Source: Anaerolineales bacterium (GTDB lineage: Bacteria; Chloroflexota; Anaerolineae; 4572-78; J111). From it: a DNA stretch of 64,000 nt. The translations under genes and the position numbers were made by a program. Positions 23,681 through 33,088 of the stretch are shown here, in pieces (within the stretch, counting starts at the first letter, position 1; each line of letters starts with the position of its first letter). Under the pieces are notes generated by a model. The model had not been told where the DNA came from and did no database searches. It worked only from the letters and a program-made list of their open reading frames with translations. The stretch covers positions 62,001-126,000 of the forward strand of contig JACKAT010000001.1 in assembly GCA_020634935.1 (NCBI GenBank), read 5' to 3'.

Positions 23681-24946
23681 TCACTGTTCGGAGGTAACAC
23701 CGCTGTGGGCGACCACTTGGGACAACAAGGGGAGAATCTGGTGCTTGACGATGCCTTGCCAGGTAAAATGGGTTAGCACGCGGCGGCGAAGTTGAAAAGC
23801 GCGATCAGTTTGGAGGGTAGCGGTAATCGCGGCGGCAACTTCAGTCGGCGGGGTGTCAAGTGGAAAGAGGGTGGCTTTATCGGTGGCGCTTTCACGAAAG
23901 GGGGGCAGGTCGGTGGCAAAGATAGGGAGATGGGCTAAACCGGCTTCCAAGATAGGAATCCCAAAGCCTTCCTGGCGGCTGGGAAATAACATGGCATCGG
24001 CAATTTGATAAAAGTTAGCTAGCTCGGCATCATCAAGCCGTAGTTGCCGGTCCGAGCCATAAGCCTGGTAAACAAAATGAACCGCATCATCCAGGTTGAG
24101 TTCGTGCTGGATAGATAACAGATGATCCAGATAGGCCGCGTTGGTTGGATTATGCGGACCGGGCGGGCCAGTGATGATGAGCCGGGCATCCCAGCCGTAT
24201 GCTTCACGGACGGCGGCCAGCCAGCGCAGCCCCAGTTCAATATTTTTGCGGCGAGTGATGCGGGCCGGCAGTAGAAAAACGCAGTCGGCTTCCAAAAGCT
24301 GCCACCTCTCGATCAGCCCGGCCACTTTTTGGCCGCAGCGCCAGAAGTCAATCGGGTCAACGCCCGGCGAAATCACGGTGATCTGGTCTAACGGTAGGCC
24401 GTACAATCGGGCCAAGTCAATCTGTTGCGCCTGAGAGACGGTTACGTGGCGGATGCCCGGCCAGGGCTGTTTGAGAAACATCCATGGTTCGTTAGGGTAT
24501 AGTTCGGCCTGGTATTGCGGTCGGAGCCAGGCAAAATCGTGGTGCCAGGCTACCCAGGGGGGACCTTGCTGGGCCTGTGTTAAGCGGTACACCGCCGTTG
24601 TTAGTAGTTGGTTTTTATGCAGGGTAAAAAAATTGTGGCCGATGATGACATCGCAGTCGCCCAGGTGATGGAGCAAGGCCGTTTGGGTTTGGTCGACCAA
24701 TTCATCAAAATCAGCCGGAATGTGACCGGTCGCCAGCGCCGTATTGACTCGGCTAATGAGTTCGCCGCTCGAGCCGGCTAGTGGTTCGTCCTTATAAATC
24801 ACCCCCGGCTGGATCGCATCGCCCCGACCGGCCACTACCGTAACCTTGTGTCCTAAGGCGGTCATAATGCGCGCGTGATGAAAAATGGTCAGTTCTACGC
24901 CCCCTACCACTGGTGGGGCGGCATAGTGAACGATTCCGATATGCAT
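23681..24946 (-). CDS. Glycosyltransferase family 4
   Basis: This 421-aa retaining GT-B enzyme starts MHIGIVHYAAPPVVGGVELTI. The donor site shows PARITRRKNIELGLRW and EGFGIPILEAGLAHLP (E-x7-E). WHHDFAWLRPQY (about residues 145-156) matches HHHDFYWERQRY in the next gene, so the two enzymes are related and may act on similar acceptors. Beside GpgS/GpgP, a likely job is adding a second sugar to glucosylglycerate, as in mannosylglucosylglycerate synthesis; this is inferred. Seven bases separate it from the upstream GT4 gene, so they form an operon. Confidence 0.78.
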   Translation of the reverse strand: MHIGIVHYAAPPVVGGVELTIFHHARIMTALGHKVTVVAGRGDAIQPGVIYKDEPLAGSSGELISRVNTALATGHIPADFDELVDQTQTALLHHLGDCDVIIGHNFFTLHKNQLLTTAVYRLTQAQQGPPWVAWHHDFAWLRPQYQAELYPNEPWMFLKQPWPGIRHVTVSQAQQIDLARLYGLPLDQITVISPGVDPIDFWRCGQKVAGLIERWQLLEADCVFLLPARITRRKNIELGLRWLAAVREAYGWDARLIITGPPGPHNPTNAAYLDHLLSIQHELNLDDAVHFVYQAYGSDRQLRLDDAELANFYQIADAMLFPSRQEGFGIPILEAGLAHLPIFATDLPPFRESATDKATLFPLDTPPTEVAAAITATLQTDRAFQLRRRVLTHFTWQGIVKHQILPLLSQVVAHSGVTSEQ

Positions 24947-24953
24947 AACGCCC

Positions 24954-26204
24954 TCACGAAAAACTAGTGATAATTTCTCTCAATTTTTTTTCCAAAACTT
25001 CTAGAGAAAAATGCTCCTGAGCTAAAGCATAATTTTTGGCGGCCATTTCTTTGACGATATCTGGTGCATTAAGCAACTCCTTGGTCTTCTTGATGGCTTG
25101 CTCATCCACAAAACCATCCAATTCAATGAATTCAAAACCCAGCGAGCCGATATCGGCATTGTAAACCGGATAGCGGTTGACCACGGTTAACCGGTAGAAA
25201 TAAATTGACTCCAGCAAAGCGTTGCCGAAACCTTCATAAATGCTGGGATAGGTGACCAGGTCGGCGTGCGGGTAAGCGTCCCACAAGGAATAAATTTTGT
25301 GGCCTTGAGATTTGGCGCGTTCCGTGCCAATCAGATGATCGATGAGCTTGAGATCAACTTTCATTACGCCGGCTTCGCGTTTAAGCCAGCGCCAATATTC
25401 CACACCTTCGTCAGTGGCTTGATGGGTAATGTAAAGGTGTTTGTTAGGCATGTCGAGACGATGAACCATTTCGATGGCCATTTCGATACCCTTGCGCTGA
25501 ATCACGCGGGTTGGCTGGAGAATAAATAGGTCATCAGGCCCTAGCCCCAGCACCTCGCGGAAATCGCTGGAGTAGCTGTCTATTGGCGGCGGGGGGGTGG
25601 CAAAGTCATGTACATTGGGGATGACCAGGGACTCGATGCCGCGCCGCTCCTTGAGACGGCTCTGGGCGATGCTGTTAATGGTTACGTGTTGAATGCTCGG
25701 CAGTTTGGCTGGGAAGGCGGTATCGAGCAAGTCTAAGATGGCGTTGCTTTGATAGCGCTGGCGCTCCCAATAGAAATCGTGATGGTGAGCAATGGTGTTC
25801 AATCCCAATTCGGCGATGAGACCAGTTAGGGTGATACCCAGCGGTAAATTCATAGGAATCGTCAGGGCATTCTCCACAATGATCAGATCAAGATGATTGG
25901 ATCGAACAAAATTCCGCAAAGGCGCTCGAATCTCGTCGGCCGTTGCGTAGATGTCGTCCACCAGTTTAGCGGCGTCGGCTTGGGAGCGACCTTCGCCGAA
26001 AGCCCGTTGCCCAAAATTTAAGATGGACTGGTGATCAAAGTGAAGTTGGGGAATTAGGGTTCCTCCGGCCGCATATCCACCTAACTCACCGGCGCAGTAA
26101 TACATCTCGTGTCCCATGCGTTTTAAAACAGTCGCCCACTTTTCTACCTCCAGGGACACCCCGTCCGTGCCGTTTAATCGGGTAGAAATGAAACCAATTC
26201 TCAT
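24954..26204 (-). CDS. Glycosyltransferase family 4, mannosylglucosylglycerate synthase-like
   Basis: This 416-aa GT4 enzyme starts MRIGFISTRLNGTDGVSLEV and contains HHHDFYWERQRYQS, IVIPNV-type VIPNVHDF, LQPTRVIQRKGIEMAI and the E-x7-E motif EGFGNALLESI. TDGVSLE plus HHHDFYWER recalls enzymes annotated as mannosylglucosylglycerate synthase, but I recall this without a check. AAGGATTG precedes the ATG. It is first in the operon with the second GT4 gene, just upstream of the GpgS fusion gene. The donor could be GDP-mannose or an NDP-glucose. A GGTATACACTATACT stretch upstream (about 26231) may belong to its promoter. Confidence 0.72.
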   Translation of the reverse strand: MRIGFISTRLNGTDGVSLEVEKWATVLKRMGHEMYYCAGELGGYAAGGTLIPQLHFDHQSILNFGQRAFGEGRSQADAAKLVDDIYATADEIRAPLRNFVRSNHLDLIIVENALTIPMNLPLGITLTGLIAELGLNTIAHHHDFYWERQRYQSNAILDLLDTAFPAKLPSIQHVTINSIAQSRLKERRGIESLVIPNVHDFATPPPPIDSYSSDFREVLGLGPDDLFILQPTRVIQRKGIEMAIEMVHRLDMPNKHLYITHQATDEGVEYWRWLKREAGVMKVDLKLIDHLIGTERAKSQGHKIYSLWDAYPHADLVTYPSIYEGFGNALLESIYFYRLTVVNRYPVYNADIGSLGFEFIELDGFVDEQAIKKTKELLNAPDIVKEMAAKNYALAQEHFSLEVLEKKLREIITSFS

Positions 26205-26375
26205 TTTTCAATCCTTTCGTGAGATTTTGTACTGGTATACACTATACTAAATTGAACCACTAGCAATTTGATAAGCTTAGCCCAAAAGCGGCTTAATGGG
26301 GAACAGAAAACAGCAAGGGGTAGTTGTTTGAAAAGTGCTTTCTTAGTTAACCCGGGAATGAGCGTTTATTCTAGA

Positions 26376-26873
26376 TCAAAGCAGCGCTAACTGCGTATTA
26401 AGAAATCCCTCATGCTGGAGGAGCCAGGCCTTACGCCAGAGTCCGCCGCCATAACCTGTTAATTTGCCATTACTGCCAATCACACGATGACAGGGAATAA
26501 TAATACTGATCTTATTTTGGCCATTAGCCGCCCCTACGGCGCGTACAGCTTGGGTATTGCCAACCAAGCGGGCGATGTCAAGATAGGAGGCCGTTTGCCC
26601 GTAAGGAATATTGAGCAGCTCCCGCCACACCGCTTTCTGAAAAGCGGTACCATCCGGCTCTAGTTTGAGAGCAAAATCTGTCCGACGGCCATTGAAATAA
26701 TCCTCTAGCTGAGTCAAACACTCTTGCAGAATATTTGGCTCGGAAGCCTGGTTAATTGGCTCAATTTGGGTTTCATCGTCGATGAAATAAAGCGCTTTGA
26801 TGGCTTCCTCATTACTGACAACCTCAATTAAGCCAATTGCCGACTGAAAATAGGTTTTGAATTCTGCCGCCAT
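26376..26873 (-). CDS. ogt: Methylated-DNA--protein-cysteine methyltransferase
   Basis: This 165-aa suicide repair protein takes alkyl groups from O6-alkylguanine in DNA. The acceptor Cys is in IIIPCHRVIG, and AFQKAVWRELLNIPYGQTASY is the DNA-binding helix-turn-helix. AVRAVGAANGQNKIS and LTGYGGGLWRKAWLLQHEG complete the active-site fold. The N-terminal ribonuclease-like domain (about 1-80) is present, so the length is normal for Ogt. ATG at 26873 is close to AGGGG; the frame extends to 26909. It is alone and unrelated to the sugar genes around it. Confidence 0.9.
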   Translation of the reverse strand: MAAEFKTYFQSAIGLIEVVSNEEAIKALYFIDDETQIEPINQASEPNILQECLTQLEDYFNGRRTDFALKLEPDGTAFQKAVWRELLNIPYGQTASYLDIARLVGNTQAVRAVGAANGQNKISIIIPCHRVIGSNGKLTGYGGGLWRKAWLLQHEGFLNTQLALL

Positions 26874-27200
26874 GACCCCTCGTATCGATCCAATGCAAGC
26901 CTTAAACAAATTTCAAGCCCGTTTAGCCGAATATTTGCGTAAATTTAAGGTAAATTTTTGTTAAACCGTATCTATGTCTTAGTTGCTATCATCGTTTGAT
27001 GTTATATAATAGCCTCATAAGGGTTATCTCTTATTAATATAGATATAACTATGTAGATGATTAGCACTCAATAGCAATAGTTGCAGCCGTAGATGCTATT
27101 TACTGGTCTCTCTTAAGCGAAAGTGCCAGTTACCTCGTCTCGACAGATATGGTGTAGACACTTTACATCAATCAATTGTGTAAGGCAAAGGAGCGGAAGA
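26874..27200. other. Divergent spacer between ogt and the phosphorylase gene
   Basis: These 327 bases are AT-rich and carry the candidate promoter at 26983-27010, the AAGGAG site before 27201, and no repeat copy. The extra 26 codons ahead of the phosphorylase gene (from 27123) lack a ribosome site and are not counted as coding. Confidence 0.5.
26983..27010 (+). promoter_or_regulatory. Candidate sigma-70-type promoter
   Basis: TTGCTA (26983-26988) and TATAAT (27005-27010) are 16 bases apart, with AT-rich sequence around them. The start codon is about 190 bases downstream, leaving a long leader. Confidence 0.35.
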
Positions 27201-28946
27201 ATGAATGAAACAATTAAGAAGCAGATTCAAGACCATCTTAATTTTATCTATGGTCCTGAAACAGCCAAATCGGTAGCGGATAAGCTGATTAAACAATTGA
27301 TCGACTTCAGCAGCCAGCAGCCTGAGTTGGGCCAGCCAGCCAACCCTAACGATCGGGTGACCCAAGCTGATTCTATTCTCATTACTTATGGCGACCAAAT
27401 TCAGGAGCCGGACAAACCCCCGCTGCGCAGCCTGGCCGAAGTTTTAGAAGCAAATCTGAAGGGCGTCATCAGCAGTGTTCACATTTTACCCTTTTATCCT
27501 TATTCCTCCGATGATGGCTTCTCAGTAATGGATTATAAGGCCATCAACCCCGGCTGGGGTGACTGGCAGGATGTGGCGCTGCTGGGCCAAAATTTCCGGT
27601 TGATGTTCGATGCGGTTATTAATCATGTTTCAGCTCAAGGCGTCTGGTTTGAGAAGTTTCTCAATGGCGATCCCCAATACACTGATTACTTTATTGTCGT
27701 TGATCCCAGCATCGATCTCAGCAGCGTCACACGACCGCGAACCAGCCCGCTGTTGACCCCTTTTGAAACCCCAACCGGCGTTAAGCACGTTTGGACGACC
27801 TTTAGCGCCGACCAAGTTGATATCAACTACGCCAATCCCGATGTTTTGCTGGCCATTATCGATGTGCTCCTGTTCTATGTGTCGCAGGGAGCCGAGTTTA
27901 TCCGGCTAGATGCCATCGCTTACATGTGGAAAGAGATCGGTTCAACTTGTATTCACTTGCCCCAAGTTCACCGCATTATTCAGCTTTTTCGCACCGTTTT
28001 AGACGGGGTAGCGCCTAATGTTATGCTTATCACCGAGACCAATGTCCCCCACCTGGAGAATATCTCTTATTTTGGGAATGGGGAAAATGAAGCCCAAATG
28101 GTCTACAACTTCTCGCTGCCCCCGCTGATTCTGCATACCTTTTTAACCGGAAATGCTACGGTAATGCAAAAGTGGGCCGCTAACCTGGAAGACCTACCCG
28201 ATACGGCCACCTTTTTCAATTTTATGGCCTCGCACGATGGTATTGGTGTACGGCCGGTTGAAGGTTTATTAACCACGGCTGAAGTTCAAGCCTTAGGCGA
28301 TAAAACACTGGCGCACGGTGGTCGCGTCAGTTACAAAACCAATGCCGACGGCAGTCAAAGCCCTTACGAGTTAAATATCACTTTGTTCGATGCTTTGTCT
28401 GATCCCAACAGCGATGAGCCGGTCGAACTGCAAATCAATCGCTTTATGGCCTCGCAAGCGATTATGCTGGCGATGGCCGGAGTGCCGGGAATTTATGTCC
28501 ACAGCCTCTTTGGCTCGTCCAACGATTATACAGGTATGGCCGAGACAGGCCGCGCTCGAACAATAAATCGCCAGAAATGGTTGCGTGGTGAACTCGAAGC
28601 AGTGCTGGCTAATCCGGCGTCGCGATCGCAGCAGATTTTTCAGCGCTACGGACAACTGCTTAAAACCAGAGCGTCTTGCCCGGCGTTTCACCCTAACGGC
28701 AGCCAGCAAATCATCGGCGGCAACCTGGCTTTCTTTAACGTCATGCGCACCTCGCTCGATGGTTTGGAGCGGGTTTTGTGCCTTCACAATGTCACCGATC
28801 ACGCCCAATTCCTTGAAATCGACCTCTCTCATCTGCTGCAATCAGATGCAGCGAGCGATCTTTTCACCGGTAGGATGGTTATTCTGGAAGGGGGCGTGCT
28901 GCGCATGACCATTGAGCCTTACGGCGTTAGATGGTTAGCGGCTTGA
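27201..28946 (+). CDS. GH13_18 phosphorylase, probably glucosylglycerate phosphorylase
   Basis: This 581-aa TIM-barrel enzyme belongs to the sucrose phosphorylase subfamily of GH13. ILPFYPYSSDDGFSVMDY, FDAVINHVSAQ, the nucleophile segment FIRLDAIAYMWKE, acid/base LITETN and FNFMASHDGIG are the subfamily motifs. GH13_18 includes sucrose, glucosylglycerol and glucosylglycerate phosphorylases. The GpgS and GpgP genes close by favour glucosylglycerate, with glucose-1-phosphate and glycerate as products when the solute is recycled. AAGGAG is 8 bases before ATG 27201. It is on the opposite strand from the synthesis genes, so the two directions may be controlled apart. Sucrose phosphorylase remains possible. 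Confidence 0.72.
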   Translation: MNETIKKQIQDHLNFIYGPETAKSVADKLIKQLIDFSSQQPELGQPANPNDRVTQADSILITYGDQIQEPDKPPLRSLAEVLEANLKGVISSVHILPFYPYSSDDGFSVMDYKAINPGWGDWQDVALLGQNFRLMFDAVINHVSAQGVWFEKFLNGDPQYTDYFIVVDPSIDLSSVTRPRTSPLLTPFETPTGVKHVWTTFSADQVDINYANPDVLLAIIDVLLFYVSQGAEFIRLDAIAYMWKEIGSTCIHLPQVHRIIQLFRTVLDGVAPNVMLITETNVPHLENISYFGNGENEAQMVYNFSLPPLILHTFLTGNATVMQKWAANLEDLPDTATFFNFMASHDGIGVRPVEGLLTTAEVQALGDKTLAHGGRVSYKTNADGSQSPYELNITLFDALSDPNSDEPVELQINRFMASQAIMLAMAGVPGIYVHSLFGSSNDYTGMAETGRARTINRQKWLRGELEAVLANPASRSQQIFQRYGQLLKTRASCPAFHPNGSQQIIGGNLAFFNVMRTSLDGLERVLCLHNVTDHAQFLEIDLSHLLQSDAASDLFTGRMVILEGGVLRMTIEPYGVRWLAA

Positions 28947-29022
28947 TTGAAGCGAAAGAAGGCGAAGGCTTAGGAATAATACTTAAATAACTTCCCCAAT
29001 TCCACTGATTAAGGAGGTTAGA

Positions 29023-29065
29023 GATAGGGAGATAAGGCGAGTGAAGCGACTAAAATCTCCCTATC
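29023..29065. terminator. Inverted repeat between convergent genes
   Basis: GATAGGGAGAT (29023-29033) and ATCTCCCTATC (29055-29065) are exact complements, spaced by 21 bases. It lies between the ends of the phosphorylase gene and the PA14/NHL gene and could end both transcripts. It also resembles the GAGATGGG simple repeats seen elsewhere. Confidence 0.45.
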
Positions 29066-29097
29066 GCTTATCTCCAATCTCCCAAATTTTGTTGGCC

Positions 29098-32000
29098 TTA
29101 GCCTTCTGCGTCACCCACTTGGACCCAAAAAACGTGAACTTGGTGGGTGGCGATATCGGTTACATAGAGTCGTCGGGTAATGGCATCGAAATAGAGGCCG
29201 ACCGGGGCTGAAAAGCTTATCTCATTGATGGTTTGCCACTGATCGAGCAGGACGCCATCTGGCGTGTAGCGTTGTAACGTGCCACTATCCGCCTGAGTGA
29301 CAAAAATGGAGTTGTCGGGAGCCAAAGCTAGATGAGGCCCGTTTAAGGCCAGCGACGATGGAATGGTCCACTGATTAAGCGGCAGTCCGGCGCCATCCAA
29401 ACGCTGGATGCGGTCATTTTCAGCCTCGGCTACAAAATAGGTCCCCTGTCCGTCACGTATAACATCGGTCGGTTCGTTGAATTGGCCCGGCGCTGTACCC
29501 ACAGTGCCGGTGCTGCCCGTTAGACCGCCGCTCGGATCGAAAAATTTAATCTGGCCTGTCCCCGTATCGGCTACGGCCAGGCTGTCATCATCGAAAACCG
29601 TTAAGCCTCTGGGGTGGAAGAACCGCACCTGCGGCCCGCCAAAACGCTCGATCAAGTTCCCCTGCGAGTCATAGCGATAAATCCACTGTAAGGTCGAGTC
29701 CAAAACTAGAATGTTATCATCACCAGTCGTGGCTACGGCCAGCGGTTCTTCAAACGGATCGTCATCGCCGGTTAGCGTGGTCAGATAGTTGTACTGCCCG
29801 TCAAAAATCTGCACGCGGCGATTACCGGTATCGGCCACCACCAGCCGGCCATCAGATAGAACGGCCACGTCTCTCGGTTCCAGAAATTGGCCAGCTTCAC
29901 GGCCGGGCATCCCCAACGAAACTAAATGCTGCAGCCGAATCGACTGCGTTTCGACCGCATCGGCTACCGGAGCTGATGGCTCTGGATATTTGCCCATGGG
30001 CGGCCACAGATAATCGGTGGGAATGGGTTGAATGGAGCCGTTAGGCGGAATCCAGCTCAGATGGATGCGGGATCGATCTACCGTATCGCGATATCGGATG
30101 AGCAGGCTGTGCAGCCCGGCATCCAGCGAGATGGGGGCTTCCGTGTACTCATCCGGGCCGGTGGTGGTCAGCAGCGACTGGCTATCGATAAACAGCTCAC
30201 CTTCTTGTACGGCCCGCAACCCCAGCCGGTAGAGGCCGCTCTGCGGCGCAACCAGCGCGCCTTCCCACTCAACCGAGTAAGGCCGTTTCAGCGGAATGAG
30301 ATGGAAATAGGTGTCTAAAAAGGGATCGATCCGCTGCAAGACTGGGGAGCCTGACCAATCCAAGTTGGGATAAAATGAGCCGCGCAGCCCGTGGTTGGTA
30401 ACTGGATTAGTGTAGAGCACCCAGGCCGGGATCAAGCTCTCTTCATCCTGCCTGGGAGGCTGCCAGTAAAGCGCCACCTCACCTTGGCCGCCCTCGGCCC
30501 GGACCCGGATTTGATGATTGCCTTCGGCCAGCAGCAGATCCTTGATTGTGTCGGCTGTCCCCTCGATAACGGGCGTTCCGTCGATTTCTACCAAGCCGCC
30601 GGCTGGCGTCACCCAATGAAAGGTGTACGGGCCGTATTCCGGCGCATAGAGAATGCCGTTCCACTCCGCATAAAAATCGCGTTCGGCCGGGCTGTCTTGC
30701 GGCCAGGTGACATTGATATTATAGGCGCGGCTTGAGGCCAGGGGGCCGGTGAAAAATTGGGTTTCAGGATCGGCGGTGGTTGACCAGTATCGTAAATCCA
30801 GGCCGCGAACGCTCATCAAGTCGCTGGGCTGGAGGCCAACAAAATAGACGCTGGGCGGCCCTTCCTCACTGTCAGGTAGCACACGCGGCCCAAAAAATGT
30901 TTCAAATTTGGCATTCGGGTACATTTTTTTAGCGTCATTAAAGACCCATATATCATCGGGATGCAAAAATATGGCCACCGGACGATCTGAGGCGTCGCGA
31001 ACCGGTAAGGCGTCGGGCAGCGACAAATGCTGCTGCTGGGTAATTTCGGGCGCTAAGAATTGAGTGGTCGGGTGGTTGGTCAGAAAGGGGGATAAAATAT
31101 AAGTGTAATCCGGGCCAAGGGCGGCCATTTGCCGGCCAGTGATGGTTTCAGGAGCAGAAAAGGCATTCCACGAGGCGAAATCATTGGCCTGCCGGACCAG
31201 GTAGGTGTGCGCGTTGATCAGATAGATGGCCGCCGCCGCCGCCACGGCCGGTCCCAAAACCCAAATTTTGGGCAGCGGTTGCATCACGGTTTCGGCCTCA
31301 CGCCCCAAGGCGACCACGGGTAGGGTGACAAAATAAAATATAGCGGGCATAACCGCAATCGAGCGCAGCGACTGCGGCGCTTCAAAATCGACACTGAAGA
31401 TACCGCCGATGAGCGCTATGGGCAATAAGATCAGAAAAAACATATTGGCCGGATGGGAGGGGCGGGCCAGCGCTAGAGCCAGCCCTAAAATCAAGAGCAG
31501 GCCCATGATCGGGTCCAGCATCGGTGCGCCGGGCAGGTTGTGCCGTCCGTTTTTATCGCCCTCAACATTAAACATTAGCAGGTGCTTTTCGGTACTCTCC
31601 CATAGCGCCTTCGACAGATCAGCTTGATCGCGTTTGGTAAAAATAGAGATTTGCTGGGTGCGATACCAAAAAGCATCGGGGTTATCGAGGGCAAATTTGA
31701 CGACCGGCATAAATACCAGCCAGGCTGTTAAAATTAACAAGATCGCGGCCGTAAGATAGCGCTGCCAGCCGCCCTGACGCATACCTTTCAGCACCGGGGC
31801 AGTCCAGCGGAGCAGGGTGATGCCAGCAAACAGCCCCAGGGCCAGAATAAAAAGACGAAAAGCGGTGTAAAAGGTCAAGCCGAAGCCCAAAGTTAGCCCG
31901 GCCCAAAGCGCGTCACGCAGCCGACCCCGTTTGAGCAGCCGGGTTAAAAAGAATAAGGTTAGAAACTCAAAGAAGGGCGTATCGATGCCGGTCATAGCGA

Positions 32001-32871
32001 TGCGGCTAAAGTTGACATGCCAGCGAGCGACCGCCACAAAAAAGGCCAGCGCCAGCCCAAAGCGCGGCCCGTGCAGTTCTCGGCCAAAAAGGTAAGCGGC
32101 CAGCACGCCCCCCAACCCAAACAGCACACTGACGGCCCGCAGCGCATAGATCGAGTCGCCTAGCCAGTGTAAAGCCATAGCATAGACGGCCAAAAAGTGG
32201 CCGGTGACATTAATTAGTTGGTAAAACACCGGCCGGTAGTCGGGGTCGGCCAGCATGTGCCGGGCTGCCAGGCCGGCTTCAGCCTCATCGAACCAAATGC
32301 CGAAGGGCTGCTGCGTGAAGTTGAATAGGCGCATAAAGAGGGCCAGCCCAAAAACGACCATCAGACCGACAATAATCTGCCGGTTCGGGAAAAGTTGGTT
32401 TATCTGCGGGCGTAAAGGCAAGGCCGGGGTGAGCACGAGTACGCCGGCTACTAACAGCCCCAGACTGGTTAAATAGAGCCACCAGGCTAGATGCTGATGG
32501 TCGAGCTGTCCAAAATAGGTGTAACTGAGGCAGGAGATGACCACCGCTACCCCGATCAACCCCAAGCCGGTGGTCTTTTGCCGACCTTGGGTTACGGTCA
32601 AGCTATTAGCCAGATAAGGGTTAGGAAAATAAAACTTAAAGTTGGGGTAGGATTGGTGAACCAGCGCTCGCCCAAAGAGGATGGCGGCCATCAAGTACAG
32701 CAGCAGTCCCTCCCACAATGAGTATTGGACGAGAGCCATCTGCCCCACAGCGGCTATGGCAATGGCCACCAGGGCCAGGGCCAGTCGATTTAAAGTCCGT
32801 CGGGGTCGCAGTTGCTTGGTTGGCATCGGCTCATGGGCCGTTGTCTCTAAGCTGGTCGTAGCCACAGGCAT
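29098..32871 (-). CDS. GT39-like membrane glycosyltransferase fused to two PA14 domains and an NHL propeller
   Basis: This 1257-aa protein has about a dozen hydrophobic helices in the N-terminal half. The PMT/ArnT-type motif GIWFDEAEAGLAAR (about residues 200-213) carries the acidic pair that uses polyprenyl-phosphate sugar. Then come two PA14-like domains: WNGILYAPEYGPYTFHW with VEIDGTPVIEG, and WEGALVAPQSGLYRLGLR with LFIDSQSLL. The C-terminal propeller repeats FxEPRDVAVLSDGRLVVADTGNRRVQIF-like NHL blades. So a transmembrane sugar transfer unit is joined to outside sugar-binding and propeller modules. TTG at 32880 is possible, but ATG at 32871 is preferred. There is no good ribosome site. 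Confidence 0.8.
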   Translation of the reverse strand: MPVATTSLETTAHEPMPTKQLRPRRTLNRLALALVAIAIAAVGQMALVQYSLWEGLLLYLMAAILFGRALVHQSYPNFKFYFPNPYLANSLTVTQGRQKTTGLGLIGVAVVISCLSYTYFGQLDHQHLAWWLYLTSLGLLVAGVLVLTPALPLRPQINQLFPNRQIIVGLMVVFGLALFMRLFNFTQQPFGIWFDEAEAGLAARHMLADPDYRPVFYQLINVTGHFLAVYAMALHWLGDSIYALRAVSVLFGLGGVLAAYLFGRELHGPRFGLALAFFVAVARWHVNFSRIAMTGIDTPFFEFLTLFFLTRLLKRGRLRDALWAGLTLGFGLTFYTAFRLFILALGLFAGITLLRWTAPVLKGMRQGGWQRYLTAAILLILTAWLVFMPVVKFALDNPDAFWYRTQQISIFTKRDQADLSKALWESTEKHLLMFNVEGDKNGRHNLPGAPMLDPIMGLLLILGLALALARPSHPANMFFLILLPIALIGGIFSVDFEAPQSLRSIAVMPAIFYFVTLPVVALGREAETVMQPLPKIWVLGPAVAAAAAIYLINAHTYLVRQANDFASWNAFSAPETITGRQMAALGPDYTYILSPFLTNHPTTQFLAPEITQQQHLSLPDALPVRDASDRPVAIFLHPDDIWVFNDAKKMYPNAKFETFFGPRVLPDSEEGPPSVYFVGLQPSDLMSVRGLDLRYWSTTADPETQFFTGPLASSRAYNINVTWPQDSPAERDFYAEWNGILYAPEYGPYTFHWVTPAGGLVEIDGTPVIEGTADTIKDLLLAEGNHQIRVRAEGGQGEVALYWQPPRQDEESLIPAWVLYTNPVTNHGLRGSFYPNLDWSGSPVLQRIDPFLDTYFHLIPLKRPYSVEWEGALVAPQSGLYRLGLRAVQEGELFIDSQSLLTTTGPDEYTEAPISLDAGLHSLLIRYRDTVDRSRIHLSWIPPNGSIQPIPTDYLWPPMGKYPEPSAPVADAVETQSIRLQHLVSLGMPGREAGQFLEPRDVAVLSDGRLVVADTGNRRVQIFDGQYNYLTTLTGDDDPFEEPLAVATTGDDNILVLDSTLQWIYRYDSQGNLIERFGGPQVRFFHPRGLTVFDDDSLAVADTGTGQIKFFDPSGGLTGSTGTVGTAPGQFNEPTDVIRDGQGTYFVAEAENDRIQRLDGAGLPLNQWTIPSSLALNGPHLALAPDNSIFVTQADSGTLQRYTPDGVLLDQWQTINEISFSAPVGLYFDAITRRLYVTDIATHQVHVFWVQVGDAEG

Positions 32872-33088
32872 CAATCGCAATTAAAAAAAGTAAAAAATTA
32901 ACCGATAACCTCTACTTCGGTCTTATTTCTTCCTGGATTGATTATATACGCAAACCAGGCAACTCAGAAATAATAACGGGTGCTGTTTCGGGGGACTTTT
33001 AACCTAACTAATTTTTATGATTATTCCTATAGCTTTCTTTTTAAGTTAGTATAGACTACACACAACTGTTAAGGGGGAGTAAATAAGA

